DNA of 12,130 nucleotides from a gamma proteobacterium symbiont of Lucinoma myriamae (GTDB taxonomy: Bacteria > Pseudomonadota > Gammaproteobacteria > GRL18), in contig JAHXIM010000235.1 in assembly GCA_025655635.1 (NCBI GenBank), forward strand, positions 1 through 12,130. Direction: 5' to 3'. Position 1 is the stretch's first letter. Each line of letters starts with the position of its first letter. A program made the translations under genes and the position numbers. This document shows, piece by piece, positions 1-8,162 of this stretch. Below the pieces are notes generated by a model. It saw only the letters and a program-made list of their open reading frames with translations, was not told the DNA's origin and ran no database searches.

Positions 1-40
1 AATTTGATCAGGAACAATTAAATTACAATTAATGTTGTAC

Positions 41-74
41 GATAATCTATCAATTCATGATGATTATCTTTTTT
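41..74 (+). terminator. AT-rich terminator-like hairpin
   Basis: GATAATC at 41-47 pairs with GATTATC at 62-68. With one bulged T, the inner ATCA (49-52) pairs with TGAT (58-61) around a 5-base loop. Six T residues follow at 69-74, the pattern of a Rho-independent terminator. It would end a transcript entering from the left, before the glgC promoter. The stem has few G-C pairs, so strength is uncertain. Confidence 0.4.
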
Positions 75-96
75 CAGGGTCGACTACTTATTTGAT

Positions 97-123
97 TTGA
101 GATTGTTCACTTCGTGATATACT
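97..123 (+). promoter_or_regulatory. Putative sigma-70 extended -10 promoter of glgC
   Basis: TATACT at 118-123 is preceded by TGA at 115-117, giving an extended -10 (TGnTATACT). A TTGAGA at 97-102 could serve as a -35, though the 15-base spacer is short; the alternative TTGATT at 92-97 gives a 20-base spacer. Transcription would start near 130 and leave a leader of about 70 bases before the glgC GTG. The preceding terminator-like hairpin fits a new transcription unit starting here. Confidence 0.45.
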
Positions 124-200
124 GAAAAAATACAAAAATTAGTTGGATTTTGTGCAAAATCATTTCATAATCTGAGCTTGAACTCATAGAGGAGTCGCCA

Positions 201-1469
201 GTGTCAACAAAAAACTCTCAACGTTATGTTAGCCGCATTACCCGTGATACTTTAGCTATTATTTTAGCTGGTGGACGGGGATCCCGTTTAAAAGAATTGA
301 CTGCCTGGCGCGCGAAACCGAGTGTGCCCTTTGGTGGTAAATTCCGCATTATTGATTTCCCTTTATCGAATTGTGTTAACTCCGGTATTCGACGTATTGC
401 GGTTGCCACTCAATACAAATCCCATTCACTCATACGGCACATACAACAGGGGTGGGGACATTTTCGAGGTGAGTTTGGCGAGTATGTTGAATTATTACCG
501 GCACAACAACGTATTAAAGACAACTGGTACTTAGGTACTGCCGATGCAGTCTATCAAAATCTGGATATTATTCGTTCTCATGATCCAGAATATGTACTGG
601 TTCTGGCTGGTGACCACATTTACAAAATGGACTATGGTGTTATGCTGGCCAAGCATGTGGAAAATCAGGCTGATTTAACTGTGGGTTGTTTTGAAGTGCC
701 TCTGGAAGAAGCCAAAGCGTTTGGTGTGATGGCTGTTGATGAAGAAAATCGTGTGGTTGAATTTTCCGAAAAGCCAGAGAATCCCCAACATGTTCCGGGT
801 AATACAACAATGGCTCTGGCCTCCATGGGGATCTATATTTTTAATCGGGATTTTCTGTTTGAACAACTGATTAAAGATGCAGATGAAACAGGCTCAAGTC
901 GAGATTTTGGTAAAGATATTATTCCTCATGTAGTGGACAGATATCGTGCTTATGCCTATTCTTTTAATAATAAAGAAGAACAAAGCCAAACCTACTGGCG
1001 TGATGTGGGAACCATTGATGCCTTCTGGAAAGCCAATCAGGAATTAATTGGTGTGTCACCTGAATTAAATCTATATGATGACATCTGGCCAATCTGGACT
1101 CATCAAGAACAGTTGCCTCCAGCAAAATTTGTTTTTGATGATGATACTCGCAGAGGTATGGCTGTTGACTCAATGGTATCTGGCGGCTGTATTATCTCAG
1201 GCTCTAAAATCAGTCACTCATTATTGTTTTCTAATGTCAGGGTGAATTCTTATTCATTAGTTGAAGATTCAGTATTGTTACCGGAAGTGCATATAGGACA
1301 GCACTGTCATATAAAAAATGCTGTGATTGATAAAGGTACTCAGATACCTGACGGTACAACGATTGGTGTTAATACAGAAGAAGATAAACTGCGCTTTCGT
1401 GTCACAGAAAAAGGTATTGTACTGGTCACTCCAGATATGATTGGACACAAAAAACATAATTTTAGATAA
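201..1469 (+). CDS. glgC: Glucose-1-phosphate adenylyltransferase (ADP-glucose pyrophosphorylase)
   Basis: Converts glucose-1-phosphate and ATP to ADP-glucose and pyrophosphate, the committed step of bacterial glycogen synthesis in the cytoplasm. The 422-residue length fits the family (E. coli 431). The N-terminal nucleotidyltransferase domain shows the GGRGSRL loop (residues 24-30), RAKP with Lys39, WYLGTADAVYQN (109-120), AGDH with Asp138, and FSEKP with Lys191, which match the substrate and catalytic residues known in E. coli GlgC (Lys39, Asp142, Lys195). The C-terminal third (about 320-395) has the Ile/Gly-rich repeats of a left-handed beta-helix allosteric domain. The start is GTG, with AGAGGAG (188-194) six bases upstream. 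It heads the glucan cluster with GH57 and malQ. No glgA or glgB is seen in the window. The family is usually allosterically controlled, but the effector cannot be read from the sequence. Confidence 0.97.
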   Translation: MSTKNSQRYVSRITRDTLAIILAGGRGSRLKELTAWRAKPSVPFGGKFRIIDFPLSNCVNSGIRRIAVATQYKSHSLIRHIQQGWGHFRGEFGEYVELLPAQQRIKDNWYLGTADAVYQNLDIIRSHDPEYVLVLAGDHIYKMDYGVMLAKHVENQADLTVGCFEVPLEEAKAFGVMAVDEENRVVEFSEKPENPQHVPGNTTMALASMGIYIFNRDFLFEQLIKDADETGSSRDFGKDIIPHVVDRYRAYAYSFNNKEEQSQTYWRDVGTIDAFWKANQELIGVSPELNLYDDIWPIWTHQEQLPPAKFVFDDDTRRGMAVDSMVSGGCIISGSKISHSLLFSNVRVNSYSLVEDSVLLPEVHIGQHCHIKNAVIDKGTQIPDGTTIGVNTEEDKLRFRVTEKGIVLVTPDMIGHKKHNFR

Positions 1470-1519
1470 ATTTTTAGCATTACTAAGTTACTGACTTATT
1501 TTACTAAAAGTAGTCATTG

Positions 1520-1557
1520 TTAAAGCCATTACTCTTTCCAATGAGTAATGGCTTTAA
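1520..1557 (+). terminator. Perfect 15-bp hairpin between glgC and the GH57 gene
   Basis: The arms 1520-1534 and 1543-1557 are perfect reverse complements (15 bp) around an 8-base loop. They lie 51 bases after the glgC stop and 43 bases before the GH57 ATG. The right arm ends in CTTTAA and is followed by TCGTATAA, so there is no proper U-tract. It may be a weak terminator, an mRNA-stabilising 3' structure or an attenuator setting the glgC to GH57 ratio. Confidence 0.5.
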
Positions 1558-1599
1558 TCGTATAAGTAAGGACGATAAGTCGTAATTAAAGGGGAAAAA

Positions 1600-3354
1600 A
1601 TGAGCTCTTCAATTGAAGATAAATTGAAAGTTGTTATCTGCTGGCACATGCACCAGCCGGAATATCGTGATTTAAGAAAAAATGAATATCAGCTGCCCTG
1701 GACTTATTTACATGTCATAAAAGACTATGTTGATATGGTTGATCACCTGGAGTCAATTCCAGGAGCCAGAGCTGTTGTTAATTTCACGCCGACATTATTA
1801 GAGCAGATTGAAGATTATAAATATCAAATTAAAGATTTTCTACAGCATAATACGGCACTACGTGATCCATTATTAGCGAGTTTGACTTGCAGTAAACTAC
1901 CTTCAAGTCCTCCTTTAAGGCTGCAAATCATTAATGACTGTCTCAGAGCCAATCGGGAACGTTTAATTGATCGTTTCCCAGCCTATCAAAAATTGGCCAA
2001 TATGTCAGAGTGGTTTATTAATCATCCGGATACGGTATTTTACCTGAATGAACAATATTTGTTTGATTTGCTTACCTGGCATCATTTAGCCTGGATCGGA
2101 GAAACCGTCAAGCGCAATGATCAACGAATCAAACGACTGATTCTAAAAGAAAGTGATTACACTTTAAATGATCGTTACCTGCTGCTGGAAGTGATTGGAG
2201 AGATTCATAATACCATTATTGATCGTTATCGAAGGCTGGCTCAATCAGGTCAGATTGAACTTTCAGTCACTCCTTATGCTCATCCTATTATACCACTCAT
2301 GCTGGATATTAACTCCGCCAGAGAGGCAATGCCCGATGTACCCTTACCAGAGAAAACAACGTATCCGGGCGGTAAAGAACGAGTGCATTGGCATATCAAA
2401 CAAGGCCTGGATATTTTCAAAAACCATTTTGGTTTTAAACCCGTGGGCTGCTGGCCTTCAGAGGGTGGGGTAAGTGATGAAACTCTGGAAATTTTATCTG
2501 AATATGATTTTAAATGGGTTGCTACAGGCGGCAGCGTTCTGAACAATAGCCTTAGCAAGGCGGAAATGATTGATGATGTCTACAATAATATTGGCGTGCA
2601 TCGTGCCTATACTGTTCATGGCAAAGATGAATCAGAAAGTGATGCGGATAAAAATAAAGTGAATTGTTTTTTCCGGGATGACGGCTTATCCGATCTGATT
2701 GGCTTTACCTATTCAAAATGGCATGCTGATGATGCGGTAGGGAATCTGGTTGAACATCTGGAAACGATATATAACTATCGAGAAAGCCAAAGTGGCCGGG
2801 TGGTATCAATTATTCTTGATGGTGAAAATGCCTGGGAATATTACCCCGAAAACGGCTATTATTTTTTAACCACTCTCTATAAACGTCTGGCCGAACATCC
2901 TAATATCGAGCTGACGACCTTTTCTGAAAGCATGGATTCAACTGGAGCCTCAGGAATAGAGCCCACAAAACTCCCATCTTTAGTGGCTGGCAGCTGGGTC
3001 TATGGTTCTTTCTCTACCTGGATTGGTGATAGCGCAAAAAATCGTGGTTGGGATATGTTGATTGAAGCAAAAGAGCGTTTTGATTATGTCGTGGACAGTG
3101 GTGTTTTAGATGCCGCTGAACGCTCAAGAGCAGAACAACAACTGGCTGTATGTGAAGGTTCTGACTGGTTCTGGTGGTTTGGTGATTATAACCCTGCAGA
3201 TTCAGTGAGCAGCTTTGAGTCATTATTTCGTTTAAATTTATCAATACTTTATCAATATCTTGGCGTATTGCCGCCAAGTTATCTTACTCAAGTGTTTACT
3301 CAGGGCAGTGGTGCTCCAGCCGCTGGCGGAACAATGAGACCGGGACAGGAATAA
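1600..3354 (+). CDS. Glycoside hydrolase family 57 alpha-glucan enzyme
   Basis: A 584-residue GH57 protein, probably acting on alpha-1,4 (or alpha-1,6) glucans as an amylase, transferase or branching enzyme. The conserved GH57 regions are visible in order: HMHQP (16-20); GQIELSVTPYAHPIIPL (217-233); GCWPSEGG (283-290) with Glu288 at the expected nucleophile position; and ILDGENAWE (405-413) with Asp407 at the expected acid/base position. No signal peptide is seen, so it is likely cytoplasmic. The ATG is preceded by AAAGGGGA (1588-1595). It lies one base before malQ, so the two are almost certainly co-transcribed and probably translationally coupled. With no glgB in view, a branching role is possible, but GH57 specificity cannot be assigned from motifs alone. 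The C-terminal tail (about 570-584) is Gly/Ala-rich and low in complexity. Confidence 0.93.
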   Translation: MSSSIEDKLKVVICWHMHQPEYRDLRKNEYQLPWTYLHVIKDYVDMVDHLESIPGARAVVNFTPTLLEQIEDYKYQIKDFLQHNTALRDPLLASLTCSKLPSSPPLRLQIINDCLRANRERLIDRFPAYQKLANMSEWFINHPDTVFYLNEQYLFDLLTWHHLAWIGETVKRNDQRIKRLILKESDYTLNDRYLLLEVIGEIHNTIIDRYRRLAQSGQIELSVTPYAHPIIPLMLDINSAREAMPDVPLPEKTTYPGGKERVHWHIKQGLDIFKNHFGFKPVGCWPSEGGVSDETLEILSEYDFKWVATGGSVLNNSLSKAEMIDDVYNNIGVHRAYTVHGKDESESDADKNKVNCFFRDDGLSDLIGFTYSKWHADDAVGNLVEHLETIYNYRESQSGRVVSIILDGENAWEYYPENGYYFLTTLYKRLAEHPNIELTTFSESMDSTGASGIEPTKLPSLVAGSWVYGSFSTWIGDSAKNRGWDMLIEAKERFDYVVDSGVLDAAERSRAEQQLAVCEGSDWFWWFGDYNPADSVSSFESLFRLNLSILYQYLGVLPPSYLTQVFTQGSGAPAAGGTMRPGQE

Positions 3355-3355
3355 A

Positions 3356-4945
3356 ATGACGAGCAAGGAATCAATGAAAACTAAACGGAAAGCTATACGT
3401 AAAGGAAGCTACAACAATTCAGTTCCATTAGATAAACGCCGCTCAGGTGTCTTACTCCACCTAACCTCATTACCCGGTCCCTATGGTAATGGTGTTATCG
3501 GTGAAGATGCCTATCGATTTGTGGATTTTCTCAAAGATGCGGGTTATAGCATCTGGCAAACGCTGCCATTGGGAACCACTCATGGTGATGGTTCACCCTA
3601 CCAATCGCTTTCTGTACATGCAGGCAATCCGCAATTAATTGATCTGCAATGGTTAGTGGATAAAAACTGGCTGGCTGAACATGATCTGCATAATTGTTTT
3701 ACCGATGTATTTGGCCGTTCAAAATGCATCTCTATTGCCTTTAATAATTTTCGTAAACTGTTTGAAGATTGTCTTTTCAATAAAACCTGTGAGTGTACTG
3801 ATTGTGAAAAAAATGACACTGATGAAAAAGAATGTCGCGCATTTCAATGTTTTATCCAGAAACAGGCATTCTGGCTTGATGATTATGCACTTTATTGCGC
3901 TTTGAAAAAAGAACACCAGCAAAAAAGCTGGTTTGACTGGCCCGAAGCATTAAAAAAACGAGAAAGCAAAGCACTTAATAAAGCCAGAGAACATCTTAGA
4001 AATGATATTTTTTATTATCAATTTGAACAATTTTTATTTTTTAGCCAATGGTTGTCATTAAAAGAATACGCTAATGAACGGGGTGTTTACCTGTTTGGTG
4101 ATCTGCCGATATTTGTTGCCCATGACAGTGCAGATGTCTGGGCACAACGCCAATTCTTTAAACTGGATGAAGAGGGATGTTCGAATGTGGTGGCAGGCGT
4201 GCCGCCGGATTATTTTTCTGAAACTGGCCAGCGCTGGGGTAATCCGCATTATCAATGGGATGCGATTGAAAAGTCTCACTTCAGCTGGTGGGTTGAACGC
4301 ATTGATACCCAGCAAACACTCTTTGATTTAATCCGAATTGATCACTTCAGGGGGTTTGAATCCAGTTGGGAAATTCCCGCTGAAGAAGACACGGCAATTA
4401 ATGGCAAGTGGGTAAAGTCACCGGGCAAAAAAGTCATGAAAGCCCTATATCAAGCCTATCCTGATTTAACATTGGTTGCAGAAGATCTAGGTATTATCAC
4501 TGAAGAAGTCAATGATTTACGGGAGCAATTTAATTTACCCGGTATGAAAATTCTACAATTTGCTTTTTCCGGTGAAAGCAGTAATCCATATCTGCCTCAC
4601 AACCATCAGGTCAATAGTGTCGTCTACACAGGTACTCATGATAATGATACGACGCTTTCATGGCTTGAAACGCTTAATGATGATGAAAAACATTATCTTA
4701 AGCAGTATTTCAACTTCCCATACGAACAATTAAATCAGGTATTGATGAATACCGCTATGGCATCGGTTGCCAAACTGGCAATTTTACCTATGCAGGATTT
4801 GCTGAGTTGTGGTGAGGGTCATCGAATGAATACACCCGGTACCACAGAAGGTAACTGGCAATGGCGCTTTTCCTGGGAACAATTAAATGAAGAAATCAGA
4901 ATGCTGGCAAGACAAATGAATTCACTCTATGGCCGTCTGACTTAA
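3356..4945 (+). CDS. malQ: 4-alpha-glucanotransferase (amylomaltase), GH77
   Basis: Transfers alpha-1,4-glucan segments between maltooligosaccharides and releases glucose, in the cytoplasm, probably reshaping chains made or cut by the neighbouring enzymes. At 529 residues it is the short, Thermus/plant DPE1-like form rather than the longer E. coli type. Motifs: SGVLLHLTSLPG (30-41), SPYQS...AGNP (80-92), GDLPIFVAHDSADVW (248-262), RIDHFRGF with nucleophile Asp329, VAEDLG with acid/base Glu376, and GTHDND with Asp429. The catalytic triad is therefore intact. The first 29 residues are basic and not part of the core. ATG 3356 has AGGA (3347-3350) inside the end of the GH57 gene, suggesting coupling; ATG 3374, with AAGGA at 3365-3369, is an alternative start. 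Oddity: residues 114-181 contain nine cysteines, including CECTDC (145-150), within a stretch longer than usual for the family. Confidence 0.96.
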   Translation: MTSKESMKTKRKAIRKGSYNNSVPLDKRRSGVLLHLTSLPGPYGNGVIGEDAYRFVDFLKDAGYSIWQTLPLGTTHGDGSPYQSLSVHAGNPQLIDLQWLVDKNWLAEHDLHNCFTDVFGRSKCISIAFNNFRKLFEDCLFNKTCECTDCEKNDTDEKECRAFQCFIQKQAFWLDDYALYCALKKEHQQKSWFDWPEALKKRESKALNKAREHLRNDIFYYQFEQFLFFSQWLSLKEYANERGVYLFGDLPIFVAHDSADVWAQRQFFKLDEEGCSNVVAGVPPDYFSETGQRWGNPHYQWDAIEKSHFSWWVERIDTQQTLFDLIRIDHFRGFESSWEIPAEEDTAINGKWVKSPGKKVMKALYQAYPDLTLVAEDLGIITEEVNDLREQFNLPGMKILQFAFSGESSNPYLPHNHQVNSVVYTGTHDNDTTLSWLETLNDDEKHYLKQYFNFPYEQLNQVLMNTAMASVAKLAILPMQDLLSCGEGHRMNTPGTTEGNWQWRFSWEQLNEEIRMLARQMNSLYGRLT

Positions 4946-4991
4946 ATTTAAAGGTAACTATTCAGGCTCATTCCTGTATTGAAAGTACTGT

Positions 4992-5025
4992 TTGTCATAA
5001 TTCTGTAATATTGAATGCTTAGAAT
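4992..5025 (+). promoter_or_regulatory. Candidate PhoB box with -10, upstream of ppdK
   Basis: TTGTCAT (4992-4998) and CTGTAAT (5003-5009) form a direct repeat with an 11-base period separated by AATT. This is the structure of a Pho box (two CTGTCAT-like heptamers, 4-base AT-rich spacer); about 15 of 18 positions agree with the E. coli consensus. Ten bases later is TAGAAT (5020-5025), a 5/6 match to the sigma-70 -10, at the distance expected for a PhoB-activated promoter whose box replaces the -35. Regulation by PhoB is inferred, and phoB itself is not in the window. Confidence 0.45.
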
Positions 5026-5040
5026 CTGCAGGTTGCAATG

Positions 5041-5067
5041 TAATAAGCAGTGGTTAACTGCATATTA
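5041..5067 (+). repeat. Hairpin in the ppdK leader
   Basis: The arms TAATAAGCAGT (5041-5051) and ACTGCATATTA (5057-5067) pair at 10 of 11 positions around the 5-base loop GGTTA. It begins about nine bases after the transcription start predicted from the candidate Pho promoter, so it could cap or stabilise the 5' end of the ppdK mRNA, or be a dyad operator. No T-run follows, so it is not an obvious terminator. Confidence 0.4.
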
Positions 5068-5248
5068 ATCATGTCTCCTTTCATAAGTGACAAACGGATA
5101 AATTTATTGGTGAGGCACTGCAGAAAGTACACTCTACTATTTTAATACTTTTAATCTATGTAACCACTCAGCGAATATTAAGCTATAACTATATTACAGG
5201 CTCATCTCTTTTTATGAGGGAGCTTTAACGTAGTCGATTCCAGGCTAC

Positions 5249-5270
5249 TTTTGGCCGTAACCTGCCAAAA
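5249..5270 (+). repeat. Palindrome TTTTGGC-N8-GCCAAAA just before ppdK
   Basis: A perfect 7-bp inverted repeat (5249-5255 and 5264-5270) with an 8-base centre lies 41 bases before the ppdK ATG. It could be a dyad operator for a dimeric regulator or an mRNA hairpin ahead of the ribosome binding site. No regulator is identified. Confidence 0.35.
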
Positions 5271-5311
5271 TATCACAGACTGATAATTAGTCATTAAAAG
5301 GAGTTCTATTG

Positions 5312-8068
5312 ATGAACAAACAAGTGTTTGCCTTTGAAGAAGGCGATGGGAAAAATAAGGTTTTATTAGGCGGCAAAGGGGCTAATCTTTGTGAGATGAC
5401 GCAAATTGGTTTGAATGTACCGCCGGGCTTTGTTATCACCACTGAAACTTGTTTGGCTTATTTAGACTCGAAGAACGATTCTTTGCCTGATTCTTTGATG
5501 AGTGAAGTGAAGGAACAAATGACTGCACTGGAAGAAAAAACAGGTAAAAAATTTGGGGATGCCAGTGATCCCTTGCTGGTATCAGTACGTTCAGGCTCAG
5601 CCATGTCCATGCCGGGAATGATGGATACTATTTTAAATCTGGGATTAAACAGTGATACCTTAAAAGGTGAGATCCAACAAACAGGCGACCCGCGTTTTGC
5701 CTATGACGCTTATCGCCGTTTTATCCAGCTCTTTGGTAAAGTTGCCATGGGCATTGCTGATGAGCCTTTTGATGATGCCCTGGCACAGCTTAAAAACACT
5801 AAGGGGATTAAAGAAGATATTGCCCTGTCTGCGGATGATTTAGAGCAGCTCTGTGGCGACTTTCTGAGTATTGTCAGGCAGCAAACCGGCCGGTTTTTCC
5901 CTGAAGATCCCTATGAGCAATTAGAACTGGCAATAAAAGCAGTTTTTGGTTCATGGATGGGAAAACGTGCCATCGATTACCGTCGGGAATTTAATATTAC
6001 GTCGGAAATGGCCAATGGCACAGCGGTTAATATTGTCACTATGGTCTTTGGTAATCGTGGTAATGATTGCTCAACCGGTGTGGCATTTACCCGAAATCCG
6101 GGCTCAGGTGAAAATCGTCTGTATGGTGAATATTTGACCAATGCGCAAGGAGAAGATGTTGTTGCCGGCATTAGAACCCCCAAAGCCATTGAACAAATGG
6201 CAGTTGAAATGCCTGAACTATACAAAGAATTAGAAGAACTACGTTCCCGACTGGAAACACACTATAGTGAAATACAGGACTTTGAATTCACCATTGAGCG
6301 TGGTGTTTTATACTGTTTGCAAACTCGTAACGGCAAAATGAATGCTGTTGCAATGGTGAGAACCTCAGTTGAAATGGAGCGAGAAGGATTAATCAGTAAA
6401 AAAGAAGCGCTGCTGCGTATTGATCCGCAGCATCTTGAGCAAATGCTTTACCCCAGACTGGATCCTAATATCCGCATTGATGCGATTGCACAAGGTTTGC
6501 CTGCTTCACCAGGGGCGGCAAGCGGTATCGCTATTTTTGATGCCGATCGAGCGGAACAAGTCGGTAAAGATGGTACTCAGGTTATTCTGCTCAGAGAAGA
6601 AACTAAGCCCGAAGATATTCACGGCTTTTTTGCCTCTCAGGGGATTTTAACCAGCCGTGGTGGCAAAACCTCTCATGCTGCAGTTGTTGCTCGTGGCATG
6701 GGTAAGCCTTGCGTGGCTGGTGCTGAAGGTATTTCTGTTGATATCAATTTAAGACAGGCCAATATCGGGGATATTATTATTAAAGAAGGGGACTGGATAA
6801 CCCTTGATGGTACTAGCGGCAATGTTTATCAGGGTAAGGTTGCCACTGTAGAGGCTGATTTTACCAATGAATTAAATACCTTATTGGGCTGGGCGGACGA
6901 AGTGGCAAAATTAAAAGTATTGGCGAATGCTGATACCCCGGCAGATGCAGCAAAAGCCGTTAAATATGGTGCGATGGGGGTTGGTCTATGCCGAACTGAG
7001 CGTATGTTTAATGATCCTGAGCGTTTGCCGATGGTCATTGAGATGATTGTCGCTGAAGATAAATTACAGCGACAACAAGCTCTGGATCGACTATTACCAA
7101 TTCAGCGAGCAGACTTTAAAGGGCTCTTTGAAGTCATGTCTCCCAGAAATGTCACCATTCGTTTATTAGATCCGCCTATTCATGAGTTTTTACCTTCTGA
7201 ATCTCAGCTGCGAAGTGAAATTGAACACTTACAGTCTCTTCACGGTATGGCTGCTGGTGCCACGGTATTAGCTAATACAATGAGTTTATTAGACAGCACT
7301 AGTGGGCGTAGAATGACAGATAAGATCCCTTTACCACAGATGGTTGATCCCCTTTTGGTTGAAGAAGCGATCAATAAAAAACAAAACATGCTGAAAAAAG
7401 TGCGAGCCTTGTATGAAACCAACCCAATGTTAGGTCATCGTGGTGTTCGGCTGGGGATCACCTTCCCTGAGATTTATTCCATGCAGATCAGGGCTATTCT
7501 GGAAGCCGCGGCAGAATGTGCTGCCAAAGGCCTGGATGTCAGACCACAAATTATGATCCCTCAGGTGTCTACTGTAGAAGAGTTAAAATTCATTAAAGAA
7601 TTTACTGATTCGATTCATGCTGAAGTAGAAAAAAGTTATAACCTCACCGTTAACTATAAATTCGGTTCGATGCTGGAAGTTGTGCGGGCCTGTATGCGTT
7701 CTGAATCACTGGCAGAAGTGGCTGAATTTTTCTCCTTTGGTACCAATGACCTGAGTCAGGCGACCTTCTCATTCTCTCGTGAAGATGCGGAGAATAAATT
7801 TTTACCACTTTATAATGAACGCAATATTCTTCAGGATAATCCCTTTGAAGTATTGGATAGAGAAGGTGTTGGTAAGTTAATGGAACTGGCAGTTAATTGG
7901 GGTAGAAGCAGCCGCAAAGGTATGTCGATTGGCATTTGTGGTGAACATGGCGGACATCCGGAGTCAATCCATTTCTGTCATAAAATTGGTTTAGACTATG
8001 TTTCCTGTTCAGGACCAAGAGTTCCTATTGCTCGACTGGCTGTGGCACATGCGGCTTTGAAAGGATAG
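5312..8068 (+). CDS. ppdK: Pyruvate, phosphate dikinase
   Basis: Catalyses pyruvate + ATP + Pi to and from PEP + AMP + PPi, for gluconeogenic PEP formation or PPi-saving glycolysis in the cytoplasm. The 918 residues include the N-terminal ATP-grasp domain (GGKGANLCEM, VPPGFVITTE; SVRSGSAMSMPGMMDT near 90-106), the swivelling phosphohistidine domain TSRGGKTSHAAVVARGMGKP with His455, and the C-terminal PEP/pyruvate TIM barrel with SFGTNDLSQ and GICGEHGGHP, whose Cys876 is the expected catalytic cysteine. His455 has the same number as in the Clostridium symbiosum enzyme. The TSHAAV signature, full length and ATP-grasp motifs separate it from PEP synthase. ATG 5312 is preferred over TTG 5309 because AAAAGGAG (5296-5303) lies eight bases upstream. 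No PPDK regulatory kinase (DUF299) gene is in the window. A candidate Pho promoter and long leader precede it. Confidence 0.97.
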   Translation: MNKQVFAFEEGDGKNKVLLGGKGANLCEMTQIGLNVPPGFVITTETCLAYLDSKNDSLPDSLMSEVKEQMTALEEKTGKKFGDASDPLLVSVRSGSAMSMPGMMDTILNLGLNSDTLKGEIQQTGDPRFAYDAYRRFIQLFGKVAMGIADEPFDDALAQLKNTKGIKEDIALSADDLEQLCGDFLSIVRQQTGRFFPEDPYEQLELAIKAVFGSWMGKRAIDYRREFNITSEMANGTAVNIVTMVFGNRGNDCSTGVAFTRNPGSGENRLYGEYLTNAQGEDVVAGIRTPKAIEQMAVEMPELYKELEELRSRLETHYSEIQDFEFTIERGVLYCLQTRNGKMNAVAMVRTSVEMEREGLISKKEALLRIDPQHLEQMLYPRLDPNIRIDAIAQGLPASPGAASGIAIFDADRAEQVGKDGTQVILLREETKPEDIHGFFASQGILTSRGGKTSHAAVVARGMGKPCVAGAEGISVDINLRQANIGDIIIKEGDWITLDGTSGNVYQGKVATVEADFTNELNTLLGWADEVAKLKVLANADTPADAAKAVKYGAMGVGLCRTERMFNDPERLPMVIEMIVAEDKLQRQQALDRLLPIQRADFKGLFEVMSPRNVTIRLLDPPIHEFLPSESQLRSEIEHLQSLHGMAAGATVLANTMSLLDSTSGRRMTDKIPLPQMVDPLLVEEAINKKQNMLKKVRALYETNPMLGHRGVRLGITFPEIYSMQIRAILEAAAECAAKGLDVRPQIMIPQVSTVEELKFIKEFTDSIHAEVEKSYNLTVNYKFGSMLEVVRACMRSESLAEVAEFFSFGTNDLSQATFSFSREDAENKFLPLYNERNILQDNPFEVLDREGVGKLMELAVNWGRSSRKGMSIGICGEHGGHPESIHFCHKIGLDYVSCSGPRVPIARLAVAHAALKG

Positions 8069-8085
8069 TATAAGAAGGAAATAAG

Positions 8086-8126
8086 CGTCAGGGGCAGGGA
8101 AAATTTTTATTTCCGTGCCCCTGACG
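8086..8126. terminator. Strong hairpin between convergent ppdK and fabA
   Basis: The arms 8086-8096 and 8116-8126 pair perfectly (11 bp, core GTCAGGGGCA). After a G/G mismatch, five more pairs (8098-8102 with 8110-8114) close a 7-base loop. It lies 17 bases after the ppdK stop and 36 bases from the fabA stop, so it could terminate both genes. Neither side has a strong U-tract: the - strand continues CTTATTTCC and the + strand GTTAACAA. A REP-like repeat sequence is an alternative. Confidence 0.55.
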
Positions 8127-8162
8127 TGTTAACAAAATCAAACACTTAATGTCTGGTGTATT

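Larger units (their letters stand above)
4946..5311. other. 366-base intergenic region between malQ and ppdK
   Basis: No convincing gene was found here. It contains a candidate Pho box and -10 (4992-5025), an 11-bp hairpin with one mismatch (5041-5067), a weak 5-bp CTCAT/ATGAG hairpin (5201-5218), and a 7-bp hairpin next to the ppdK start (5249-5270). No clear Rho-independent terminator follows malQ, so read-through into ppdK is possible. If transcription starts near 5032, ppdK has an unusually long leader of about 280 bases. Confidence 0.6.

Noticed and set aside
14..32. Direct repeat ACAATTAA at 14 and 25
   Set aside because: Low-complexity AT-rich sequence; the 11-base period is suggestive but too weak to call a binding site.
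5071..5145. 24-codon ORF in the malQ-ppdK gap
   Set aside because: No ribosome binding site, no recognisable features, and a length expected by chance.
4963..5205. 9-base direct repeat CAGGCTCAT at 4963 and 5197
   Set aside because: Short, far apart and plausibly random; no additional copies in the gap.
5251..5266. Sigma-54-like TTGGC...TGCC ahead of ppdK
   Set aside because: The GG to GC spacing is nine bases, whereas sigma-54 promoters need ten. The match is better explained by the TTTTGGC/GCCAAAA palindrome.
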